From CAZEAN01 sp964510225 (lineage in GTDB: Bacteria > Planctomycetota > Planctomycetia > Isosphaerales > Isosphaeraceae): a DNA stretch of 63,109 nucleotides. Under the pieces are notes generated by a model. It was not told where the DNA came from. It saw only the letters and a list, made by a program, of their open reading frames with translations, and ran no database searches. The stretch's first letter is position 1; each line of letters starts with the position of its first letter. Shown piece by piece: positions 47,128 through 54,606 of the stretch. The position numbers were made by a program, and so were the translations under genes. The DNA is taken from the NCBI GenBank assembly GCA_964510225.1, contig CAZEAN010000018.1:1-63109 (forward strand), given 5' to 3'.

Positions 47128-48132
47128 TCAGTGGATGCGAGTGAATGCTCGTTTTCCATGAATAGGTCGGTAGACGGCATTGAAGTCGACTGCGTAGTCG
47201 AAATCGTCCTTTTCGCGCTGGCGTTGACCTTTGATGTCGACATTATGGATGATTAAGAGTTCTTCGTTGAAGTGTGATGCTTGGATCAGCTTCATCCCAG
47301 AAGGGGACCAAAGCCCCGATCCTCCCCAAAACTGGGCACCACTCACACGATGGACACCAACGGCGTTGCAGGCGATCATCCAGACTTGGTTGATGGCCGC
47401 CTTCGAAGCCAACACCATGTTCCACAGGTCCCCATAATAGGTATCGGTCCCTACGTTCATGCCTGGGTAGTCTCGTCGCGCAGCCGCCCGCCAAGATGCT
47501 ACTTCGATCACCGCGTCGACTTCATCGAGGAATGCGTATTCCTGGAGAAGCTGTGAAAACATCATATCATAACAGGTGGCGAACCCAAACTTACCCCAAG
47601 GTGATTCGAGATCGAGCCGGTCCTGTCCCCCAGTGATTGTGTAAGGGCGTTCGGCTGGTGGCAAAAAAACTTTGTCGTAGTATCGATCGCTAGCGCGCCA
47701 ATCGTTGTTCTTGGCAATGAGGAAGGTTGTGTTGTAATAGCCTTGATCGGGCTCGTGGCGGAAGGTGTTCAAGACGATCCCCTTGAAGGTGTCGTCGAAC
47801 AAGGGTTGGATGACCTGCTTGATCCAGTCCAGATGGTTCTCGATGCTCGCTTGCTCGATATAAGGTCGGCAACTGAGCTCGTCATCCCAAACGTAGCCCG
47901 AGAGCGCAAACTCGGGGAAGATCGCGATATTTGCTCCCCTCTCCTTGAAGATATTGCAAGCGCGAGCGATCTTGTCTTTGTTCGACTCAATGCCAGGCAC
48001 AATGGCGTGGATGTTCGCCAAGCCGATGGAGAGGTTGTCCTCGGTCCCTGAGAACGACCGTTCGAGGACGAGAAACTCGTCGATCTGCGCAAGCGATCGG
48101 TAGCTGTCTGCCTTTGACTTGGGGTCCGACAC
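47128..48132 (-). CDS. Carbon-nitrogen hydrolase (nitrilase superfamily)
   Basis: 334-residue hydrolase of amides, carbamoyl compounds or nitriles. The catalytic triad is visible as Glu74 (FPEFALSGY), Lys154 (YYDKVFLPP) and Cys187 (GFATCYDMMF). Surrounding segments (GLANIHAIVPGIESNKDKI at the first strand, ACNAVGVHRVSGAQFWGGSGLWSP near the C-terminus) have the usual layout of aliphatic amidase/beta-ureidopropionase-type branches. The start is a GTG at 48132 with AGGGAG eight bases upstream. No signal peptide, so it is cytoplasmic. It stands alone; substrate cannot be assigned. Confidence 0.9.
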   Translation of the reverse strand: MSDPKSKADSYRSLAQIDEFLVLERSFSGTEDNLSIGLANIHAIVPGIESNKDKIARACNIFKERGANIAIFPEFALSGYVWDDELSCRPYIEQASIENHLDWIKQVIQPLFDDTFKGIVLNTFRHEPDQGYYNTTFLIAKNNDWRASDRYYDKVFLPPAERPYTITGGQDRLDLESPWGKFGFATCYDMMFSQLLQEYAFLDEVDAVIEVASWRAAARRDYPGMNVGTDTYYGDLWNMVLASKAAINQVWMIACNAVGVHRVSGAQFWGGSGLWSPSGMKLIQASHFNEELLIIHNVDIKGQRQREKDDFDYAVDFNAVYRPIHGKRAFTRIH

Positions 48133-48535
48133 GGTCCAATCTCCCTGAGTGGCAGAACGGAGACGCTGTGATCAGGTGGTTTCGGTCACGCTCGATCTCG
48201 ATTTGCCGGCGAAGTGCGTGACCGACGACTTGCCATCTCTCAATGGCTCCCTTCAGATCACAGAAGAGCTTTGAACTCGAGTATTGAGAGCAGGTTGTCT
48301 GTTCTGGGGGGTGAACTTGGGATCGACCGGAGCAAGGTAAGAGATCATCGTTTTGCACCAGGTCTCCGAATCATGAACAGATCAGTTCAAGTTTACGAGC
48401 TGCCGTTCCGCTTCAGATCGTACCACCCCGTATTCGCTGCATCCAGGACGGATCGCTCTCGAGACTTGACAGCGCCCCATCTCACCAACGATTGCCTCGG
48501 CGATCGGGCTCGGAAAAACGGAGACACCCAATCAA
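48133..48535. other. Intergenic region with no supported gene
   Basis: 403 bases between the carbon-nitrogen hydrolase start and the end of a small membrane-protein gene, both minus strand. Short frames on the plus strand are shadows without ribosome sites. It probably carries the hydrolase promoter. Confidence 0.4.
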
Positions 48536-48943
48536 CTACACCTCGCCAATCCTCGGCTGAGTTCTCAACCGTCGTTGCGCCCAGCATCTTAATCCAAAGG
48601 CAGTGATGAAGAACCAGGCCGGGCTCGCAAATATCAAGAAGTACGGTCCACCGGGCCATTCTCCGGTTCCGAATCTGTGGACGAGATAAAACAAGCCGAG
48701 CCCAACGCCGACCAATGCCGAACCAATTCCCTCCCGACTCCAGGAGAGGATCAATCCGGAAACGACTGAGAGCGGAAAGCAACAGAAAAGGGTCGCCTCA
48801 AACGGAGTTAGCCGGAGTAGTCCTGCTGGATCATCAAATGCAAAGAGACTGAGGAGTCCGATCGAAACCAGGCTCGTTCCTCGCCCGAGCCATCGGGCCA
48901 CGACTTCGATGATCATCAGTCGATCTTGTTGTGGACGGATCAT
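48536..48943 (-). CDS. Small four-helix membrane protein
   Basis: 135-residue hydrophobic protein with about four transmembrane helices (residues ~15-35, 42-65, 70-90 and 97-118), the last ending in an Arg-rich cytoplasmic tail. The TLFCCFPLSVVSGLIL and RFGTGEWPGGPYFL segments are the most distinctive and fit generic uncharacterised DUF membrane proteins of this phylum. A purine-rich site precedes ATG 48943. It lies 122 bases downstream of the sulfatase stop on the same strand. Function unknown. Confidence 0.6.
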   Translation of the reverse strand: MIRPQQDRLMIIEVVARWLGRGTSLVSIGLLSLFAFDDPAGLLRLTPFEATLFCCFPLSVVSGLILSWSREGIGSALVGVGLGLFYLVHRFGTGEWPGGPYFLIFASPAWFFITAFGLRCWAQRRLRTQPRIGEV

Positions 48944-49066
48944 CAGCTCACCACTCCTCTTGAATCAGTCACTGAGGATCAAGGCGTCTGACGCCTCGAT
49001 CCACTTATTGCTGCTACGATTCAACTGGGGAATGGTGATTCAAGTGTGCCAGCGGCAGAGGTGAGA

Positions 49067-50506
49067 TTAGCGCGAGGGGGGACGACGGAGCGGTCGATCT
49101 CGGAGAGGCCAGGCTTCAGAATCGGTTCGTTCCGTGTCAAGGTATTTCGTGAGCTTCGCCACGATCTTGGGATGCTCCTCAGCGACGTCGGTCGTTTCGC
49201 CGATGTCGGTGCTCAAGTCATACAGTTCGAGCGGACCGCTCGGTGCGAGCCGGACCCCTTTCCAGTTACCCATCCGTGCCGCTTGCTTGGAGGCTCGGCC
49301 TTCGTGGAATTCCCAGTAGAGGAACTCATGGTCTTCCTGAGAACGATCGGTCAATGACGGATCGAGGAGCGACGGCACCATAGAGATCCCGTCAAGATCG
49401 TCAGGCATCGCGTCAGGAACTCCAGCAAGCTCACAGAGGGTCGGTGGGACGTCCCAGAAGGCCCAGATTTGATCATCGACTTCACCCGAAGGGACATGAC
49501 CGGGCCATCGGACGATCATCGGGACTCGGATCCCTCCTTCATAGAGGTCGCGTTTGATTCCACGGAGAGGACCGCTGCTGTTAAAGAACTCGGGATCAAA
49601 CCCTTTCCCACCTTCTCGATGCGGGCCATTGTCGGAAGTGAAGAAGACAATTGTGTTGTTGTCGATCCCTAGCGTCACCAGCTTTCCCATCAACCGCCCA
49701 ACATCGGCATCCATCTTGGCGATCATCGCCGCTTTGCCCTTCTCCGTCTCGGGCCAATCTTTCTCGTCGTAGATTCCGTAGTCGGGGATCTCCATCCCGT
49801 TACCGGTCGCGCGCGACCCTTCGTTGTTTGCATGCGGAATCGTAATCGGAAGGTAGAGGAAGAAAGGTCCCTGATGGTGTTGGTCAAGCCAGCCGAGGGC
49901 TTCTTCCATGATCAAGTCATGGGAATAAGTCACCCGCTGGACCGCGACGCCTTCGTCGGGACCAATCAGATTGCCCGGCAACGTGACCCGCGTCTCCTGC
50001 TGGATTAAGAAATCAGGATAGTAATTATGGGCATGACGTTGATTGAGGTAGCCGTAAAAGTAATCAAATCCTTGTTTGTTGGGGACTCCGGTGGAGCCTT
50101 CTTCTCCGAGCCCCCACTTCCCGGTCAATGCTGTCGCATAACCAGCTTCCTTCAAGGCTTCGGCAACAGTGATGTCTTCAGGACGGAGCGGATCGCGGGC
50201 GTTACCACGGATCAAGGCATGGCCGGTGTGATAGCCGGTCATCAAGACACAACGAGAGGGTGCGCAGACGGTGCTCCCAGCATAACATTGTGTAAAACGG
50301 GTCCCTTCCGCCGCGAGACGATCGATGTTCGGCGTCGCGATTTCCTTCTGGCCGTAACAGCCGAGATCTCCGTAACCGAGATCATCAGCCATGATGAAGA
50401 TGATGTTCGGCGGCTCGTGGCGGCTTGATCCAGTCGCAGTCCCCGACAGGGCGATCAGAGCGATCCCGATCGCCGCCGTTTGGATCCAAGCATTCTGGCT
50501 TTTCAT
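49067..50506 (-). CDS. Secreted type I sulfatase (arylsulfatase A-like)
   Basis: 479-residue exported sulfatase that should remove sulfate esters from an external polysaccharide or glycan. A Sec signal peptide spans residues 1-~27. The metal-binding Asp pair is at 41-42 (MADDLGYGD) and the sulfatase signature is VCAPSRCVLMTG, with Cys81 as the residue converted to formylglycine (C-x-P-S-R). SDNGPHREGGKG and the WDVPPTLCELAG segment are normal for the family. ATG 50506 was preferred because GAGG lies nine bases upstream and the signal peptide then begins properly. The maturase is not in the window. It follows the RCK gene by 105 bases. Confidence 0.95.
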   Translation of the reverse strand: MKSQNAWIQTAAIGIALIALSGTATGSSRHEPPNIIFIMADDLGYGDLGCYGQKEIATPNIDRLAAEGTRFTQCYAGSTVCAPSRCVLMTGYHTGHALIRGNARDPLRPEDITVAEALKEAGYATALTGKWGLGEEGSTGVPNKQGFDYFYGYLNQRHAHNYYPDFLIQQETRVTLPGNLIGPDEGVAVQRVTYSHDLIMEEALGWLDQHHQGPFFLYLPITIPHANNEGSRATGNGMEIPDYGIYDEKDWPETEKGKAAMIAKMDADVGRLMGKLVTLGIDNNTIVFFTSDNGPHREGGKGFDPEFFNSSGPLRGIKRDLYEGGIRVPMIVRWPGHVPSGEVDDQIWAFWDVPPTLCELAGVPDAMPDDLDGISMVPSLLDPSLTDRSQEDHEFLYWEFHEGRASKQAARMGNWKGVRLAPSGPLELYDLSTDIGETTDVAEEHPKIVAKLTKYLDTERTDSEAWPLRDRPLRRPPSR

Positions 50507-50611
50507 GGTGCTCAACCTCACTGAGTGGAAATGCAGCGGAGCGTTGAAATGTATTTCTCCAATTCTAATTCTGACGCCCACGTTAGCGGACGGATCGTGA
50601 AGTCGCCATCA

Positions 50612-51790
50612 TCAAACGGATCGCCTGGCTCTCCGGGGACGATTCTGATCCTCCAGGGCCACTAAGCGATCAATCGGCGCAATCGCCAGAATCTCGTCAA
50701 GGGGACCGAAAGTGACGTCGTGATTAGGATTGACGTTCGTCTCCTTTGGACCATGGTGCATCACAATGTTGACAACCTGTTCCGCCTGTATTTCTCCGAC
50801 CGTCTTGCCCACAAGTTCGCCCTCGGGGTGAATTGTGAGATCAATCAAGTAGACCCGACGCCCCGCGAGTTGGAACTCTTGATAGACGTTCCGACCGGTC
50901 GCGGCCGCGACGAACGCGGGGGCGGCAACTTGTGCAGTCGAAATTGCCGGCAACGCAAAGGAGCCTTTTACCTTTACCGCCAGCGACTCGTCGAAGAGCC
51001 GGAGAACAATTCGTGCGTTCGGGTTCAAGTCACGAGCAGTGAGGCCAGCATCCAGATTTGCAAGGTCGTCCTGCGTGGCAAGAATGACCGCCTTCGCCCG
51101 ACGGACCCCCGCCTCCTCAAGTGTCCGATGATTCCGGCCATCTCCTCGGACAATCGGAACATCCCGTGCGAGGGTTTCGTCGACCAGTTCCGACTCCATC
51201 CCGGGACGCTCGATCACGGCAACCAACTCGTTGAGCTGAAGCATCTCGCGGACGATCTGATAACCGACCGTCCCTAACCCGACCACAATGATGTGATTCT
51301 GATAAACCGAGGCCACCATCCGATGCCACTCCGGCAAGTTCCCCTTACGAGTAAAGACAAGGTACCCGAGTCGAACCACGGAATCCGCAATCGCCCCGAG
51401 CCCGATGATCGGTACCAGGAAGAACATGATCTGGAGATACCACTCGTCGGGAAACTCGAGGGAGCTTTCCACGAAGATCAGGAGAAACATCCCATGGCAC
51501 GCTTCACCAAATTCGAGAGGCTCACCCTTGTGGTGGTAGTACAGATGGAGAATCCAGCCGCCGACAACAACCAACGACCAGAAGATACCGAGTGACCACT
51601 TGAACTCCCCAAGGAGGAATCGAAAGTAACGCTCATAGACTCGGACCTTTAGCCAGAGTTCCTCAAGACGATCGCGTCCCTTCGAGTCCTTTCCGCCGAC
51701 CCAGAGCAACCGTGTCGGATCGCTAGGATCCACCCATCCCGAACGGATAGTTGAGTTCTCCTGATCCACCTCACCGTTGCTTTCGTTCAT
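50612..51790 (-). CDS. RCK/TrkA-N membrane protein with ion-channel topology but no selectivity filter
   Basis: 392-residue protein laid out like a two-helix potassium channel with regulatory RCK domain: cytoplasmic leader (1-65), TM1 (~66-83), TM2 (~119-136), RCK-N Rossmann domain beginning IIVVGLGTVGYQIV (GxGxxG at 171-176) and an RCK-C domain (~305-370). The stretch between the helices (MFLLIFVESSLEFPDEWY) lacks the TVGYG-type filter, so selective potassium conduction is doubtful. ATG 51790 has AGGGAT seven bases upstream; in-frame starts up to 51895 exist. It is divergent from the blaI-like gene and shares the intergenic palindrome. It could be an NAD-sensing regulator of another transporter. 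Confidence 0.85.
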   Translation of the reverse strand: MNESNGEVDQENSTIRSGWVDPSDPTRLLWVGGKDSKGRDRLEELWLKVRVYERYFRFLLGEFKWSLGIFWSLVVVGGWILHLYYHHKGEPLEFGEACHGMFLLIFVESSLEFPDEWYLQIMFFLVPIIGLGAIADSVVRLGYLVFTRKGNLPEWHRMVASVYQNHIIVVGLGTVGYQIVREMLQLNELVAVIERPGMESELVDETLARDVPIVRGDGRNHRTLEEAGVRRAKAVILATQDDLANLDAGLTARDLNPNARIVLRLFDESLAVKVKGSFALPAISTAQVAAPAFVAAATGRNVYQEFQLAGRRVYLIDLTIHPEGELVGKTVGEIQAEQVVNIVMHHGPKETNVNPNHDVTFGPLDEILAIAPIDRLVALEDQNRPRRARRSV

Positions 51791-51916
51791 GGTTCTATCC
51801 CTTTGTCGAAACATCATAACCAAAACCAGAGGCTCGGCTGAAGTACTTGGACTGGAGCAAACAACCGACTGGTCCCTCGCCTTCATCGCACTCATCGATC
51901 CCGCTGAAGAAACCTA

Positions 51917-51956
51917 CTACGGGTTTTGCCGTTGACGACTCCGGCAAAACCCGTAG
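51917..51956. promoter_or_regulatory. Palindromic operator overlapping the promoter of the BlaI-like gene
   Basis: Perfect 15-bp arms (ctacgggttttgccg / cggcaaaacccgtag) separated by 10 bases. The spacer starts with TTGACG (51932-51937), and TAGGAT (51954-51959) lies 16 bases further, making a plausible promoter buried in the palindrome, 50 bases before the repressor's ATG. BlaI-type proteins usually repress themselves from such sites, although the usual TACA-N-TGTA core is not obvious here. It could control the divergent RCK gene as well. Confidence 0.75.
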
Positions 51957-52008
51957 GATTCTGCCCGTCTTGATGATCATCCCACAAGGAAGCAAGGGGA
52001 CTGAATCG

Positions 52009-52431
52009 ATGGCACGACCTCGAGAAGAGCAGCCGACAGTCGCGGAACTGGAGTTATTGAAGATCCTCTGGGATCGAGAAGGGCCAGCCTCTGTCCGTGA
52101 AGTCGTTGAGGAAGTGAACAGGAACTCGGAGCCACCGCGAGCATACACATCGGTGATGAGTTTGCTGGCTGTGATGACCGAAAAGGGACTACTCCGCCGC
52201 AAGGTGAGAGGGCGAGCATTCCTCTACGAACCCGCGTCGACTCGTGAGAAAACCCTTGGTGCAATGCTAGACCACACCCTCCAGCGTCTCTTCGATGGTT
52301 CGGCGAGTTTGTTGGTCGCCCATCTCCTCGACCAATCCACACCGACTCCCGATGAACTTGATGAGATTCGCAATCTAATCAATGCACACCAATCTCGGCA
52401 ATCCAATACCTCTACCAACAGGGAGGTGTAG
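52009..52431 (+). CDS. BlaI/MecI/CopY-family transcriptional repressor
   Basis: 140-residue winged-helix repressor. The DNA-binding domain spans residues ~9-78 (PTVAELELLKILWDREGPASVREV, then YTSVMSLLAVMTEKGLL and RRKVRGRAFLYEP wing) and the C-terminal helices make the dimer. Family members bind paired operators and are cut by a partner M56 peptidase when its outer domain senses a signal; that partner is the next gene, one base away. ATG 52009 has AGGGG nine bases upstream. The likely operator is the palindrome at 51917-51956. The sequence around residue 95-100 offers a flexible link but no certain cleavage site. Confidence 0.93.
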   Translation: MARPREEQPTVAELELLKILWDREGPASVREVVEEVNRNSEPPRAYTSVMSLLAVMTEKGLLRRKVRGRAFLYEPASTREKTLGAMLDHTLQRLFDGSASLLVAHLLDQSTPTPDELDEIRNLINAHQSRQSNTSTNREV

Positions 52432-52432
52432 G

Positions 52433-54484
52433 ATGTTACACCAATTCCTCGAGACAACAGACGGACCCGTACTCCGGATCATCTCAATCACGTTACTACA
52501 CAGTCTCTGGATTGGCTTGATGATGGCCGCCTTGGCATCGCTGACAGTCCGGTTCATCCCATCATTCCGGCAGACCGTACGCTACCGATTCCTCTTGATC
52601 ATCCTCGTTACCACCTTTGTTAGTCCTCCGATCGCTACGCTTGTCCAACAGCATCGTGAAGCAAGATCTGTGGTCGAGACTGCCCAACACTCAACAACCG
52701 TCGTCGTAACCGAAGGCAGATCAACGGATCGCCCGAGAGTCCGGGAGACCACGCTCAGTAAGGGAGAAAACACACTTGCGAATACGCCCGTGACTAATAC
52801 CCAAACGCAATTGACACCAATACTTGCGACCATCCTCCGTCTGTTAGAGCCAATCATTGTGGCGGGCTGGGCAGTTCTGCTCTTGCTCCTTCTCGGACTG
52901 CTAGGGTTAGGTAGTGTTGTCTCGACTCGATACCGACGGAATGCAGTCGCCGCACCGAGATCAATCCAGCTCCACTCTGATCAACTTGCGCGACAGTTAG
53001 GATTAAGTCGTAGTCTCCCTGTACTCTTGGAACCAGGTCTCAAAGAACCCTTACTCTGTGGGCTCTTCAAACCAATAGTGCTCTTCCCGGAATCCTGGAT
53101 TCAGCACACTTCATGGAGTCGTCTCGAAGCGATCCTCGCTCACGAGCTATCACACGCCAAACGCCGTGATCTGCTTATCAATCTCGGACAGCGATTAATC
53201 GAGGCGTTTCTTTTCTTTCACCCTGCAGTGCTCTGGATCTCTCGGAGACTTCGTTGTCAGCGTGAGTTGTGTACTGACGCGTTAGCGATCTCGGTGACAG
53301 GGAACCCAGTCGCACTCGCCGAAGCATTGGAGTCAGTTGCGCGTCATCGTCGTGCAGGTCGTCGGATTGCGATACCACTCGGCACGATGTTGAGTGGTGA
53401 TGAACTCTCTCTCCTTACCCGAATCCAGGAGTTACTTGGCATGAAGCCAAACGGCCCCTCCCCTACTCGTCTCTGGCCATTCGTTGCGATCCCCACAGCA
53501 CTTCTGATTCTGTGGTTCTCAGGTTCACTGACACTTGCCCAATCATCACAGAAGCCGTCAACCGTCATCGTCCAAGCTGTCGAGAAGCAAGATGGTCCTT
53601 CTCGATACGAGCTTCCCAATGGCCATAAGGGCTTCCCGATACCCGCTAATAACAAGGTCAAGTACGGTGGTCCTATTGTCAATCACAACCTAGTCGTTCA
53701 GACCGAAGGTACTCCCCTTGCGGATCGCCAGATTTCATTCGAGGTCCGTTTTGGCGAGACTGAAGCAAGTCCATTGCGCACTTGGCTCAAAGACAAGAGC
53801 CCCGCATGTGGTAAAGGCGGAGTCACATATGGTTGGTCGCTCAACGAGCAAGAGGTTCTTGACTTGCTAACAGTTCTGCAAAAGAGCAAGCAAGGGAACC
53901 TCATTCAAGCGCCGAAGGTAACCGCCTTCGAGGGTGTTTCGGCGACTATAAAGAACAGCCTTGATCAGTATTATATTTCAGGGCTGGAAGAGATCCACAA
54001 AGGGGATTCGCTCGCTATGTTACCTGAGATAGACCATCTTGAACTCGGTACAACAGTCACACTCAAAGGTACCGTTGCCGATCCCGGAATCATGCTCGAT
54101 GTCCACCTCCATGATAATGCTGTGATTGCTCACCACCAACTCACGCACCGTGCTGTATCTCGGGATAACATCCCCCTGCAAGGTGTTTACCAGGTTCCTA
54201 CGACCAAAGAGCAGCAAATTCAGCACAACTGCACAATGCCGAGCGGCTCAACGGTACTTGTGAGTCTCGGCGTCTATGAGAGTGACGAACACGAACAACT
54301 CGACAGGATCGCCGAGGCTGCCGTTGGCCTCCTCCAGATCACGGGACTCCCTCCACTCCGGCTCCAAGGCGAGACGATGGAGCGATTTGTCTTGATCACC
54401 CCAAGGCGAATTATCCTAGAGAATGAAGAGGGATCGCTCGGAGTCCTGCAAGTCCAGCAACAGAGGACGACTGCCGATGAATGA
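52433..54484 (+). CDS. BlaR1-like M56 metallopeptidase with secretin-like C-terminal domain
   Basis: 683-residue membrane sensor-protease. N-terminal helices near residues 18-60 and ~140-160 frame the cytoplasmic M56 peptidase domain; the zinc site is HELSH (237-241), and a further helix near 355-370 leads outside. The outer domain is not penicillin-binding: residues ~450-683 follow a secretin beta-domain plan (NLIQAPKVTAFEGV strand, GTTVTLKGTVADPGIMLDV, the MPSGSTVLVSLG strand and a final ERFVLITPRRII), known otherwise from outer-membrane secretins. It begins one base after blaI with GGGAGGT inside blaI's 3' end. It presumably cleaves the upstream repressor on sensing an unknown external signal. 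Confidence 0.88.
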   Translation: MLHQFLETTDGPVLRIISITLLHSLWIGLMMAALASLTVRFIPSFRQTVRYRFLLIILVTTFVSPPIATLVQQHREARSVVETAQHSTTVVVTEGRSTDRPRVRETTLSKGENTLANTPVTNTQTQLTPILATILRLLEPIIVAGWAVLLLLLLGLLGLGSVVSTRYRRNAVAAPRSIQLHSDQLARQLGLSRSLPVLLEPGLKEPLLCGLFKPIVLFPESWIQHTSWSRLEAILAHELSHAKRRDLLINLGQRLIEAFLFFHPAVLWISRRLRCQRELCTDALAISVTGNPVALAEALESVARHRRAGRRIAIPLGTMLSGDELSLLTRIQELLGMKPNGPSPTRLWPFVAIPTALLILWFSGSLTLAQSSQKPSTVIVQAVEKQDGPSRYELPNGHKGFPIPANNKVKYGGPIVNHNLVVQTEGTPLADRQISFEVRFGETEASPLRTWLKDKSPACGKGGVTYGWSLNEQEVLDLLTVLQKSKQGNLIQAPKVTAFEGVSATIKNSLDQYYISGLEEIHKGDSLAMLPEIDHLELGTTVTLKGTVADPGIMLDVHLHDNAVIAHHQLTHRAVSRDNIPLQGVYQVPTTKEQQIQHNCTMPSGSTVLVSLGVYESDEHEQLDRIAEAAVGLLQITGLPPLRLQGETMERFVLITPRRIILENEEGSLGVLQVQQQRTTADE

Positions 54485-54606
54485 TTGATGCGGTCGAGCA
54501 CCCTGTTGCTGTATCGAAGGCTGATATCGCGTCCCGATTTCATGGAGGTGGATTCTTGCTCCCATGTAGACCGGGACGCGTTCATCAAGATTGGACAAGA
54601 GATCGA

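Noticed and set aside
48214..48606. 130-codon plus-strand frame
   Set aside because: Partly antisense to the small membrane-protein gene, unusual composition, and no ribosome site.
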